From positions 158,694-222,693 of the forward strand of contig JAHHHM010000008.1 in assembly GCA_019359355.1 (NCBI GenBank): DNA of 64,000 nucleotides, in the 5' to 3' direction. This stretch comes from Microcoleus vaginatus WJT46-NPBG5 (GTDB taxonomy: Bacteria > Cyanobacteriota > Cyanobacteriia > Cyanobacteriales > Oscillatoriaceae). Within the stretch, counting starts at the first letter, position 1. Every line of letters starts with the position of its first letter. The translations under genes and the position numbers were made by a program. The notes below the pieces were generated by a model. The model was not told where the DNA came from and ran no database searches. It saw only the letters and a program-made list of their open reading frames with translations. Positions 25,861 through 33,708 of this stretch are shown in pieces.

Positions 25861-26184
25861 TCAGATTTGGATATGTTGTTTTGCTTCTCGATGTTGACGA
25901 GATATGTTCTTGAAAACATCTCTCACATCAGAGATTCTGAGATTAGTAAGATTGGTGCTGCCTACGCCTAACGTTTTCCACACACCAATAGAGTGGAAAT
26001 AAAGGCAGAGATAATAACCGTAGTCAGGAAGAATGAGTGCTGGGCATTTCAAGCCGGTGTAATAGGGTTGAAACTCTTTGATAGGCTTGCCTTAATTTTC
26101 CAAACTTCCTTTATTTATCAGCCAGAAATCTGCTTCAGGGAAGTTGGTTTTAATCATCCAATCAAAGTGTGATGAATTTTGCAT
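25861..26184 (-). pseudogene. Mobile-element protein gene with in-frame stop
   Basis: From the ATG at 26184 the frame reads WMIKTNFPEADFWLINKGS and LEN, then TAA (26092-26094). It continues in the same frame GKPIKEFQPYYTGLKCPALI, then YGYYLCLYFHSIGVW and STNLTNLRISDVRDVF. The two halves together give a ~107-residue protein that fits a widespread phage/ICE family with a GS..(x)GKP(x)K(x)(F/Y) core. The stop falls exactly where the family normally has one or two residues, so this is a nonsense mutation or a recoded codon rather than two genes. Confidence 0.6.
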
Positions 26185-26212
26185 ATCGCCTCACGGGAAA
26201 ACCAAAACCCAG

Positions 26213-26225
26213 AGGCGATAGCGTC
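26213..26225 (-). promoter_or_regulatory. Intergenic box upstream of 26184 gene
   Basis: The minus strand reads GACGCTATCGCCTCTGGGTT, a divergent member of the island's intergenic box (consensus AATGCTWTCGCTTC...TTTTGATGTT). It ends about 25 bases before the start codon. Confidence 0.4.
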
Positions 26226-26242
26226 AGAACCAACTCAATTGA

Positions 26243-26758
26243 CTAATTATTTTTAACCCGATCAAACTCAAACAGGCTTAGCTGCTGATACCGGCTTTGA
26301 TACAAGCAGAAATCATGATTCAGCGGATTGATATTGACAACTGGAATGCCTCGCGCAGCAGCAGTTTGCACAGTCATTGCTGTCCCGCCAGATTGCTTGC
26401 CGGTATAAATTGAAAGACACAAATCTGAACGTTTTATCATCCAAAGATTTCTCGCTTGCATCACGCCTGGACTGTAATGCTCATAGAGAATGATTTGTTT
26501 AGGATTCGTCTTGAGAACTCTGGCATATCGATTGCGCTCTTTTAGTTTCCAAAGCTCATCTTGATTGCGACAGGGAATCACCGCTGTCCAGTCTAAATTC
26601 CTACGGATTAAACACTCTGCTGCTAGCAAATCTGTACCAAGCGCCATGCCTGAATAAAAGTGTTTAACACCTCGACTTAGCGCATAGTCAATCAATTTGT
26701 TGATTTCTTTCCGCCAGTTATCATCAATCCATCGGTGGCCGGTGAAGAATGCTTTCAT
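26243..26758 (-). CDS. SLOG-family (YpsA/DUF1273-like) protein
   Basis: The 171-residue protein has a Rossmann-like SLOG fold signature: MKAFFTGHRWI at the start, YSGMALGTDLLAAECLI near 36-52 and SGGTAMTVQTAAARGIPVVN near 122-142. SLOG proteins bind nucleotide-derived ligands and are frequent in phages and mobile elements. YpsA itself is linked to stress and division in Firmicutes. The ligand is not known here. It is followed directly by a small acidic gene upstream in the same unit. Confidence 0.75.
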   Translation of the reverse strand: MKAFFTGHRWIDDNWRKEINKLIDYALSRGVKHFYSGMALGTDLLAAECLIRRNLDWTAVIPCRNQDELWKLKERNRYARVLKTNPKQIILYEHYSPGVMQARNLWMIKRSDLCLSIYTGKQSGGTAMTVQTAAARGIPVVNINPLNHDFCLYQSRYQQLSLFEFDRVKNN

Positions 26759-26760
26759 GA

Positions 26761-26922
26761 TTAATCCTCCAAGAATGTTTCAATCGCGTGTACAGCTTCT
26801 TGCAACTTATCCATTGCTTCTTGGGTGAGAAAATTATTCATGTCAACATCCATGAGAATTTCTTCAATTTCTGCTTTGAGGTTTTCCAGTCTTTCTGTCA
26901 TTTCTTCAATTAGTTCAAGCAT
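26761..26922 (-). CDS. Small acidic coiled-coil protein, 53 aa
   Basis: Open frame MLELIEEMTERLENLKAEIE, followed by an acidic helix and AVHAIETFLED. It lies two bases from the start of the SLOG gene, with GGAG at its own 3' end serving as that gene's ribosome site, which supports a shared message. Function unknown. Confidence 0.5.
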   Translation of the reverse strand: MLELIEEMTERLENLKAEIEEILMDVDMNNFLTQEAMDKLQEAVHAIETFLED

Positions 26923-26944
26923 TGTTCTAGTCAGTAAATTTGGT

Positions 26945-26977
26945 AGGTGAGCAGTTTAGTGATTGACTTGCTCACCT
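26945..26977. other. Perfect stem-loop between small genes
   Basis: AGGTGAGCA (26945-26953) pairs with TGCTCACCT (26969-26977) around a 15-base loop. There is no T-run on either side, so it is more likely a processing or regulatory structure than a terminator. Confidence 0.4.
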
Positions 26978-26988
26978 CAGAAAATTAG

Positions 26989-27117
26989 TTAAAACTCTTC
27001 TGATTCGTCTGGGGAATATGCCGTTTCTTGCTCGATATCCTCTGCATATTCTGGTTCCCACCCATATTCGGGACAGGGAACACCGGCAACTTCAACCCCT
27101 TGTCTGATGTAATACAT
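26989..27117 (-). CDS. Small acidic protein, 42 aa
   Basis: Open frame MYYIRQGVEVAGVPCPEYGW, ending in an acidic tail (ESEEF). It starts about 30 bases after an intergenic box (27147-27158), as several other genes of the island do, which is the main reason for accepting so short a frame. Confidence 0.45.
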   Translation of the reverse strand: MYYIRQGVEVAGVPCPEYGWEPEYAEDIEQETAYSPDESEEF

Positions 27118-27146
27118 AAGCCTCGTGAAAAAACACCAAGCTCAAT

Positions 27147-27158
27147 AAGCGATAGCAT
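27147..27158 (-). promoter_or_regulatory. Intergenic box upstream of 27117 gene
   Basis: The minus strand reads ATGCTATCGCTTATTGAG, then TTGGTGTTTT and the start codon after ~20 bases. It matches the two-part island consensus. Confidence 0.45.
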
Positions 27159-27194
27159 CCATGCCGATTAGAAAAGACTCTAGTTTTTCTTAGA

Positions 27195-27222
27195 GAACTT
27201 CCTAGGTTTTGTTAGGAAGTTC
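27195..27222. other. Perfect 10 bp stem-loop
   Basis: GAACTTCCTA pairs with TAGGAAGTTC around an 8-base loop. It lies 30 bases downstream of the terminator hairpin of the 28079 gene, in tandem with it. Confidence 0.5.
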
Positions 27223-27252
27223 CTAGCTTTTGCTTAATCTTGAATCCAAAGC

Positions 27253-27281
27253 GAAAAAAGATCCTAGGTTTCTAGGATCTT
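27253..27281 (-). terminator. Terminator of the 2OG oxygenase gene
   Basis: The minus strand reads AAGATCCTAG-AAAC-CTAGGATCTT followed by TTTT, a perfect 10 bp stem with a T-run immediately downstream of the 27288 stop. Confidence 0.75.
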
Positions 27282-27287
27282 CTCGAC

Positions 27288-28079
27288 TTACCTAATTCTT
27301 TTCACAAACTCATTGACTTCGATTTCATCTTCACCATATTCGCTGATGCCGGTGATGCTGAATTTGTGAACGACTCGCTTTGTTATATAGCGATAAATCT
27401 GCTTAACTTCAAACTCGTCACAGAAAGTTGTCTGATAAACGCCTTTGTCTATTGGATCGCCATTCTGACAGACTGGCAATTCACAGCGAAATGGTTCCCA
27501 ACCGTCGCTTCCACTCATACTGATTATGCCTTCGCTAAAGCTTAATCCTTTTAGCGTTGGATCAATATCAAATCTTTGACACCAATCGTTCTTAAACTTG
27601 GGGCTAAATTTCCAGAAGACTAAACTAAATCTTTCTGGACTGAGAATTTGCTCAACACTATGGATCTCTTTACAATTAAACTCGATGATATCGCCATCTT
27701 CGAGTTGATACTGCTGATCGCCATAGCCAAAGATACAACTTCCAAGATTTACTAACACCGCTGTGGGGCTGCCATACGCATGATCTCGATGTTTGCCAAT
27801 TAAGCCGGTGCTAGAGATTCCATTGACTTTGCCGCCAAAAGTTAACAATCCAATTTCACAGCCTGGATACACTCTTTGACTAAACCGGCGAATTCGCTCA
27901 TCGGAATAGCCTGCTTTAACATCACCATTCGCTAGATTGACTTCGTTAAATAACCAGAGTCTTTTTCTACCTCTGCCATAACGACTAACATCAGATGTCA
28001 TTAGGCTGACTTTATCTCTACACCAATTTCTCAACTCTTCTAGATTGTTTCCGCTAACTTTACTAATCTTTCTCAACAT
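27288..28079 (-). CDS. Candidate 2OG-Fe(II) oxygenase
   Basis: 263 residues from the ATG at 28079, chosen because GGAG lies 7 bases upstream; the GTG 20 codons earlier lacks this. A jelly-roll oxygenase pattern is visible: HxD in GKHRDHAYGSP (His97, Asp99), the distal His in CKEIHSVEQI (His140) and the 2OG-binding Arg in PERFSLVFWKF (Arg150), with AlkB-like spacing and YQLEDGDIIEF before the distal His. AlkB- and TET-like members act on nucleic acid bases. A DNA-directed role is attractive because a C5 methyltransferase lies in the same arm, but the substrate is unproven. It could instead be a protein hydroxylase. Confidence 0.6.
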   Translation of the reverse strand: MLRKISKVSGNNLEELRNWCRDKVSLMTSDVSRYGRGRKRLWLFNEVNLANGDVKAGYSDERIRRFSQRVYPGCEIGLLTFGGKVNGISSTGLIGKHRDHAYGSPTAVLVNLGSCIFGYGDQQYQLEDGDIIEFNCKEIHSVEQILSPERFSLVFWKFSPKFKNDWCQRFDIDPTLKGLSFSEGIISMSGSDGWEPFRCELPVCQNGDPIDKGVYQTTFCDEFEVKQIYRYITKRVVHKFSITGISEYGEDEIEVNEFVKRIR

Positions 28080-28247
28080 AATTTTTCTCCAATTACTAAC
28101 TAATTTCTTTTCTCGATAGGGAGCTAGATGTTGAGTCACAACAGAAAGCTCAAACTCTATTCGCGCTAGCGCTATCTATGAGTCACAGCGGAAAACCTGG
28201 CAGACTCGCTTGCGAGTGTGGCAGGTTTGTCTAGATGCCGGTGCAAT

Positions 28248-28281
28248 AAAAAAAGCCCCAATCTCCTAAGAGACTGAGGCT
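28248..28281 (-). terminator. Terminator after 28302 gene
   Basis: The minus strand has AGCCTCAGTCT-CTTAGG-AGATTGGGGCT with wobble pairs, followed by seven T. It lies 20 bases beyond the stop of the 112-residue gene. Confidence 0.7.
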
Positions 28282-28301
28282 TGATATTGACTTGGCTAAA
28301 A

Positions 28302-28640
28302 CTAGAATGCCGGTTCGTCTGTTGGTGCCGGCGGAGACATGGTTTGTGAAGAAGAAACTGGAATGCTAGCTAATCCTTCAGCTTGATTTCGCTGCTTGTA
28401 ATATTCACTTCGGATTTGAAGTAACTCAGATGTTGTGTACTCTAAGCTCTTGATTAGCTTTGTGAGTCCTTTCATATCCATGTCTTGAATCTCATGAGCG
28501 TTCCACTCTTCAGCGAACATTTCATAAGCTTCTAAACCTTTGACTTGATTATCAATCTTGTACTGTTGCCAAGCAAGAATTCGGACTGCGTCTTTGAGCT
28601 GAGAGAGTTGTTTATCAGATTTGGAAGGAATGCTAATCAT
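28302..28640 (-). CDS. Island hypothetical protein, 112 aa
   Basis: Helical protein, not recognised: QLSQLKDAVRILAWQQYKID, then LEAYEMFAEEWNAHEIQDMD and a proline-rich tail (SPPAPTDEPAF). It has its own intergenic box upstream (28671-28682) and its own terminator, so it is probably a monocistronic unit. Confidence 0.55.
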   Translation of the reverse strand: MISIPSKSDKQLSQLKDAVRILAWQQYKIDNQVKGLEAYEMFAEEWNAHEIQDMDMKGLTKLIKSLEYTTSELLQIRSEYYKQRNQAEGLASIPVSSSQTMSPPAPTDEPAF

Positions 28641-28670
28641 AAGGAAAGGTTAAACTCATCACTTTCCTTA

Positions 28671-28682
28671 TGCGATAGCATT
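28671..28682 (-). promoter_or_regulatory. Intergenic box upstream of 28640 gene
   Basis: The minus strand reads AATGCTATCGCATAAGG, then AGTGATGAGTTT, and the start codon follows after ~12 bases. Together these give the first and second halves of the island consensus. Confidence 0.45.
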
Positions 28683-28690
28683 CCTAGAGA

Positions 28691-29065
28691 CTAACTCAAG
28701 CAATCCGGTGCTTTTGCTAACTTTGCAACAGCTTCAGCCGGCAATCCCCGAACTTTAATCTCAAGCGGAAAATGCCGAACTCGCTTAGATGGGCGTGGCT
28801 TCTCACCACTCTTATCGAAATATCCACCGGCTTTGATTACCCAGGCTTTGATTTTGTCGAACTCTGCCGGCGAATTCAAACCAATGTAAGTAATGAAACT
28901 CTCAAAGCCTGACTCTGTATCTGGTGTTATTTCCCAGTCAAACTGATTGCTGTAAGTACCTACAACGCTGACGCGCTCACTGAGTTCGACAACGAGATAA
29001 TTGCCATGTGGGGAGGATTCTAGAATAGTGCCGATGACGCCTGCAAACGTGAGAGTGGTCTTCAT
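28691..29065 (-). CDS. Island hypothetical protein, 124 aa
   Basis: Not recognised. The N-terminal half looks like a small beta domain (TLTFAGVIGTILESSPHGNY, then VSVVGTYSNQFDW). The C-terminal half is basic (KPRPSKRVRHFPLEIKVRG). It is divergent from the peptidase gene at 29141, with the shared spacer holding an intergenic box. Confidence 0.5.
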   Translation of the reverse strand: MKTTLTFAGVIGTILESSPHGNYLVVELSERVSVVGTYSNQFDWEITPDTESGFESFITYIGLNSPAEFDKIKAWVIKAGGYFDKSGEKPRPSKRVRHFPLEIKVRGLPAEAVAKLAKAPDCLS

Positions 29066-29095
29066 AACAAAAGTTAAAAAACATCAATGTCGCTC

Positions 29096-29113
29096 GGCGA
29101 TAGCCGTTATAAT
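29096..29113. promoter_or_regulatory. Divergent control region with box and TATAAT
   Basis: Between the divergent genes at 29065 and 29141 the minus strand reads CGGCTATCGCC and then ATTGATGTTTT (island box). The plus strand has TATAAT at 29108-29113, about 33 bases before the peptidase ATG. It probably holds promoters for both directions. Confidence 0.4.
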
Positions 29114-29140
29114 TGAGTCCTGTTTTTCGTGGTAGCCGGC

Positions 29141-29674
29141 ATGACAGAACTTGCCCCTTTCTCTCATTTAACTATTCCCTATAAATCTCAACTCGACAAT
29201 TGGCATAACCCCGGCGGTTCGTGTAATGTCACGTCGCTGGCAATGTGTCTGGAGTATCTGAAAGCTGAGCGGAAAATTAGATACTCAAATTTTGAGCAAT
29301 TTGAAGATGAACTTTATCAATATGCACTGGATCATAGTTTAAGCCGGCATGATCCTCGTGACTTAGCAGAGATTGTTCGTGATTATGGGTGCTGTGATAA
29401 CTTCAAAGACAATGCCAATATTGAGGAAGTGAAAGAATGGTTAGCCGGTGGAAATCCCTGCGTCACACATGGCTATTTCACCTCTTTTGGACACATTATT
29501 GTTTTGGTTGGTTATGATGCCTCCGGGTTCATTGTTCATGCTCCCTATGGAGAATGGTTTGCCACCGGCTACCGTACAGACTTAACAGGCGCTTATCTGC
29601 ACTACTCATATCAATTAATCTGGGAAAAATGTATTCCCGATGGGGAGTTTTGGGTTCACTTTATTAACAAATAA
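29141..29674 (+). CDS. C39-like family peptidase
   Basis: 177 residues from the ATG at 29141. The papain-like C39 pattern is present: catalytic Cys in PGGSCNVTSLAMCLEYL, His in FGHIIVLVGYDASG and Asp/Asn-type residue in VHAPYGEW. No signal peptide and no transporter is attached, so it is a cytosolic or released peptidase. The family also includes phage-linked lysins and processing proteases. Its stop overlaps the ATG of the next gene by one base (TAATG), so translation is coupled. Confidence 0.75.
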   Translation: MTELAPFSHLTIPYKSQLDNWHNPGGSCNVTSLAMCLEYLKAERKIRYSNFEQFEDELYQYALDHSLSRHDPRDLAEIVRDYGCCDNFKDNANIEEVKEWLAGGNPCVTHGYFTSFGHIIVLVGYDASGFIVHAPYGEWFATGYRTDLTGAYLHYSYQLIWEKCIPDGEFWVHFINK

Positions 29675-31092
29675 TGAACAGTCAGACTTACAAAATTCTT
29701 AGAAGCCGAATCTTGAATAACTGCTGGCTGGGGAAAGAGTTATTTTCAATTTCTGAGCAGATTAGCCGGTCAATTCAATCTCCTCTTGATTGGTTTCAGT
29801 CGCTGCCACCGATTCAATTTGTGAAGTCTCAGACTGATTCGGTTTTTTCCCCCATTCATCAAGTCATTGATTCAATTAAAGAAAGCTCTGACATTGTCAC
29901 AAGCGCTGGACTCTTATTTCTTGAATCTAGCTACTCAATTAATAAAAGTTTTAATTCCCGAACCTATTCATTTCTAAGTTCGAGGGGCAGTGAAATTTTA
30001 GGGCAATTGAAAGGCAATAATCCATCTCTCTATACAGCGACACTGGAAGCTTACAATGAAAGGCTTAATCTTCCTGGGTTGAGCTATCAAGTTGAACAGA
30101 TGGAATTTCAAATTCAATCCGTACAAAATTCAGGTCAAGAATTTTTGAACGAATATCAACAAAAAGCAACGAGCCGGTTAAACGAAATCAAATCAGAAGT
30201 TGAAGCCAGTCTTACAGCACTGACAGGCGAAGCTAAACTAAAAGCTCAGAGAATTCTATATCGGCTTAATTCAATTTTCAAAAAGATTCAATCTTGGGGC
30301 GGCACAAGCAGTGGCGGCAGCAATTCATCAACCGCACCTTACATTTTTAGCAGCCGGTTTAGTCGGGGAATCACTTCAATCAGAAGATATCCAGATATTC
30401 AGATGGCTTTAGCGCCCATTGCTGGAGGTGCAATTGCAACGCCATCGACTATCATTTCAGTGATTAAGTCTATCTCAGATTGGCTTTTGGGAAGTTTTTT
30501 GCTGAAAGCGGTGACGGGTTTTCAGCAAGTTTTACTACCGGCATTAACGAATACTGTTGCCTCAATTGTGGTGAAGTTTTTCAGCAGTTCTGGGGCAGAA
30601 GCTTGCCGATATTTAGCTGCCGGTGTGCTGAAACAAAATCTTGCCTTACTGCCAGCTATCTTCGCCACAACCGGCACCGCAGGCAGTGCCTGGGCATTCC
30701 TAACTGCTTATGCCCCCTACATCCTGATTGCCGCAATCATCATTATTGGTGCAATTAAGTTGAGCCGGTCAACAGAACTTGGGGAGTTTCTCTATATGTT
30801 CGGCATCAAGGCTGATGGCAGTAAAGATTTTGCGATGTCCAAGGTTGAGAATGAACCTGAAGCTGGAATTAGAGCGTTGCTCAATCAACTTGTTTTAGAA
30901 ATGATCAATGAACGCGCCCAGCTTGGAGGAAGTTATCAAAAAGTTTATGCTTTCTCAGTCAATGAAAAAAATGAAGTTACTTTGGGAATTGATATGAGTA
31001 ATTTTAATGTACCTATTCAACTTTCATCTGCCGAAGCGGATAGCTTGTTCAGAGGCTTTAATGTGAGTATTGAGAATTTTTGGGAATTTTAG
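29674..31092 (+). CDS. Large helical membrane-associated protein
   Basis: The 472-residue protein is not recognised. The N-terminal ~210 residues are helical with coiled-coil character (FQIQSVQNSGQEFLNEYQQK, RLNEIKSEVEASLTALTGEA). A Gly/Ser linker (GGTSSGGSNSS) is followed by hydrophobic segments (IAGGAIATPSTIISVIKSI, LLKAVTGFQQVLLPAL, APYILIAAIIIIGAI). It ends in a small soluble domain. It sits between the peptidase and the polymerase-like gene, 3 bases before the latter, in one operon. Confidence 0.5.
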   Translation: MNSQTYKILRSRILNNCWLGKELFSISEQISRSIQSPLDWFQSLPPIQFVKSQTDSVFSPIHQVIDSIKESSDIVTSAGLLFLESSYSINKSFNSRTYSFLSSRGSEILGQLKGNNPSLYTATLEAYNERLNLPGLSYQVEQMEFQIQSVQNSGQEFLNEYQQKATSRLNEIKSEVEASLTALTGEAKLKAQRILYRLNSIFKKIQSWGGTSSGGSNSSTAPYIFSSRFSRGITSIRRYPDIQMALAPIAGGAIATPSTIISVIKSISDWLLGSFLLKAVTGFQQVLLPALTNTVASIVVKFFSSSGAEACRYLAAGVLKQNLALLPAIFATTGTAGSAWAFLTAYAPYILIAAIIIIGAIKLSRSTELGEFLYMFGIKADGSKDFAMSKVENEPEAGIRALLNQLVLEMINERAQLGGSYQKVYAFSVNEKNEVTLGIDMSNFNVPIQLSSAEADSLFRGFNVSIENFWEF

Positions 31093-31095
31093 AGA

Positions 31096-33678
31096 ATGCC
31101 AATTAAGTTTACAAAAAGAATACTTGATGACCGACAAACAACTGGTCAGATTTCGACAATCACAGATTTATCAGTCTGGCTCTGCAAGGCTAAAAAATGG
31201 GCATCGGTTCCGCCAGTCGTTATTCGTAATGCTTTGTTATTTGGTCTTCATCCAAGCTTGAATTTTTGTATTGGCGAAATTCCCAAAACTGAAACGAATG
31301 CTAGAGCACTCGATCCTTTTAAACCCAGCAGCAGTGAAACTTACTTTCTAGACTTGGCCAGCAACAGCCGAACTCACGGGCGCTTCACATTCTGTCAGAC
31401 GCCGGTGGGCAAGTTCTACTGTGGTGAAGATTGGAAGCGAATCATCTATGGATCAATTCTCCACACCGGCTGCAAAAAAATGGTTTACAAGCCGGTCAAA
31501 TATGTTGTGGTTGATGACGAAAACCGCGACAGTGAAGGCAATCCACTGGATGATCCAACCAATAACCGGCACTGGCAAACCGGCGATTCCCATGCCAAAG
31601 CCAGCCGCAGTTTGATGATGCTTTTGGGATTGCCGCTTGACTTAGAGGGAAACGAAGTCGATCCACAGACACCCATTCAATTCAGAATGGCAGAGTGGAA
31701 GAAGTGGATTGGCAAAGGCACGATTGCTTATAACCCAGAACTTGATAACTCTGGGGTTGATTTGGTAATTCCGCACTCTTCACTCAAAGGCGTGAAACCG
31801 GCACTCGGCAACTACGAAGGCAAGCTATTGATGGGCTTGGTTTTTGAAGCTGAGGAACGACGGGCTAAGCCGGGTTGGATGCTATTTCAGTGGTTTGACT
31901 TTGCCACGCTGGAAGCCGATAACATTATCAGCCGGCTCAAAGAAAAGTGTGAGCGCCTCTCACGGGCTTACAACAGCATCACCGAACTCGCCGAAATCCT
32001 CAGAATTGACCAATCCATCGCTGAGGCGGAACTAGAAGAAGGCAGCGACAAACTCCAGTCTGAGGCTGAGTACGAAAACACGATGATGCGGATCATTCAG
32101 GCCGATCAGCGGGGGTTACTTCTCCTACACCCGTATGTCGTGCGCCGCGTCAAGGAACGCTTGCAAGCTCTATGGCTGAACCTGGGTAAGGCTGCCGGTG
32201 TTAGGTTTTTTTCCCTGATGGCACAGCCCGATGAAAGTTTGGCACATTATCACTCTGTCTTGCCGGATGGCAGAATTATCGGGCGGCGCGTGTTCTGTGC
32301 TCCAGACTTTGAACCGGGCGAGTACATCGTTTTTTGTAACCCCATGCGACACTGGGGCGATTGCCAGTTGTGGGAAAACCGACACGAAGGAATCTACACG
32401 AACTCGACCGGCATTATGGCTGCACCCCGGTTGTTGTTGCTTAACCTTGGGCGAGACACTGACGGGGATTTTGTACAGCTGATCAAGAGCAACGCTTACC
32501 CGAATATGCGGGAGGCGATCGCCAATTTTAGCCAGTCCCCCATCGTTGACAAGTTGCCCAAAGTCGCACTGACAGGAAATCTCCAACAGATTGCGATTCG
32601 CAGCATGAACGACTTAACCGGCGTGGTTGCCTCCCTGCTAGGCAGAGCTAGGGCTGCTGGTGCGGAACAAATCGTGTTGCTTATCCCACCGGGCGGAGAA
32701 CAGAAAGAAGCCAGAGAAATGAAAATTATCGACTTCCTTTCACAGGAGTTGCAGATCGCCGTCGATAGCTTAAAGTCCGCCTATCCAAATAATGTGGCCG
32801 GTTTGGATGCCGTCAAGAAATTTTTGGATGAACTGGGTGCAGAATCTCCTTGGCTGAAAGACTTCAAAGACCCAGCCTGTTATCGTGACCGACCCTGTGC
32901 GGTTGATACGGGTGCCGGTGATACAATTTCTCGTCTCGTTCAGACAGTTAATACTTACTGGAAAGCACCAGACCTCAAGATTGAAAGCAGCCCGCGCACT
33001 TATGAAAATGTCCTGTTTGGCGACGTTCCACATTCAGCCGAACAGTTTGAATACGCTATGGATCACCGGACACGATACCGGGCTGACATGGCAAAAGCGA
33101 TTGCTTGGAAAGATGAAAATGAGGGTGATACTCGGTTAATCAGAGAAGTTGCTGAAGCAACCAAAGCCAGCAGTCAAAGTATTCTTGAAACCCCCAAATC
33201 AGATGGCAGTTTTTATGGCCCGCTCAGTTGGGTTAGTGCTTATTGGAAAGCCGCACATCAAGCAGAAACGGGTGATGCCGGTTTGGTATTTATGATTTTT
33301 GGTAATGAAGTAATTGCTTATCTCAAAGAGATGAAACCGCAAGAAGCTAAGGTTATTGTTTGCTATGGATGTCAATATTCCCAATGGTCGCCACAGGGGT
33401 GGTATTGGTCTGGGCAGGAAGTACAGACACGCGCTTATCTCAATACCAGCCGACAAAAACTTGCAATCGAGATGAAATTGGAATCAGCGAAGCGGTTAAT
33501 GGGATTTCATCATCTTGGTTTAGTTGGTGAGAAATCCGTTCCTTACTTAAAAGCCGGTGAAACCCGTACGATGAAAATTTACTCGACTAGAGCTAAAAAT
33601 AGCCAAACAACTGAAGTGACTCTGTTCGACCCCACCCTAACTCAAGAAGAAATTAACAATTTTCTAAATTTCAGATAA
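31096..33678 (+). CDS. Putative single-chain DPBB RNA polymerase
   Basis: The 860-residue protein carries a catalytic-type motif LLLLNLGRDTDGDFVQL (Asp454, Asp456, Asp458; GAC at 32455), matching the DxDGD signature of beta'-like double-psi beta-barrel polymerases such as cellular RNAP, QDE-1 and YonO. It is preceded at the right distance by FEPGEYIVFCNPMRHWGDC, like the R.P...PGDi strand of those barrels. About 225 residues earlier, VIPHSSLKGVKP plus GKLLMGLVFEAEERR could form the Lys-bearing first barrel. The sizes of YonO and QDE-1 are comparable. The assignment rests on motif reading only. If wrong, it is an unrecognised phage-type protein. It follows the membrane protein by 3 bases and precedes the HU-GYF gene. 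Confidence 0.5.
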   Translation: MPIKFTKRILDDRQTTGQISTITDLSVWLCKAKKWASVPPVVIRNALLFGLHPSLNFCIGEIPKTETNARALDPFKPSSSETYFLDLASNSRTHGRFTFCQTPVGKFYCGEDWKRIIYGSILHTGCKKMVYKPVKYVVVDDENRDSEGNPLDDPTNNRHWQTGDSHAKASRSLMMLLGLPLDLEGNEVDPQTPIQFRMAEWKKWIGKGTIAYNPELDNSGVDLVIPHSSLKGVKPALGNYEGKLLMGLVFEAEERRAKPGWMLFQWFDFATLEADNIISRLKEKCERLSRAYNSITELAEILRIDQSIAEAELEEGSDKLQSEAEYENTMMRIIQADQRGLLLLHPYVVRRVKERLQALWLNLGKAAGVRFFSLMAQPDESLAHYHSVLPDGRIIGRRVFCAPDFEPGEYIVFCNPMRHWGDCQLWENRHEGIYTNSTGIMAAPRLLLLNLGRDTDGDFVQLIKSNAYPNMREAIANFSQSPIVDKLPKVALTGNLQQIAIRSMNDLTGVVASLLGRARAAGAEQIVLLIPPGGEQKEAREMKIIDFLSQELQIAVDSLKSAYPNNVAGLDAVKKFLDELGAESPWLKDFKDPACYRDRPCAVDTGAGDTISRLVQTVNTYWKAPDLKIESSPRTYENVLFGDVPHSAEQFEYAMDHRTRYRADMAKAIAWKDENEGDTRLIREVAEATKASSQSILETPKSDGSFYGPLSWVSAYWKAAHQAETGDAGLVFMIFGNEVIAYLKEMKPQEAKVIVCYGCQYSQWSPQGWYWSGQEVQTRAYLNTSRQKLAIEMKLESAKRLMGFHHLGLVGEKSVPYLKAGETRTMKIYSTRAKNSQTTEVTLFDPTLTQEEINNFLNFR

Positions 33679-33708
33679 TAATGAAATTGTAGCTTTGCTT
33701 TTCTTTTT

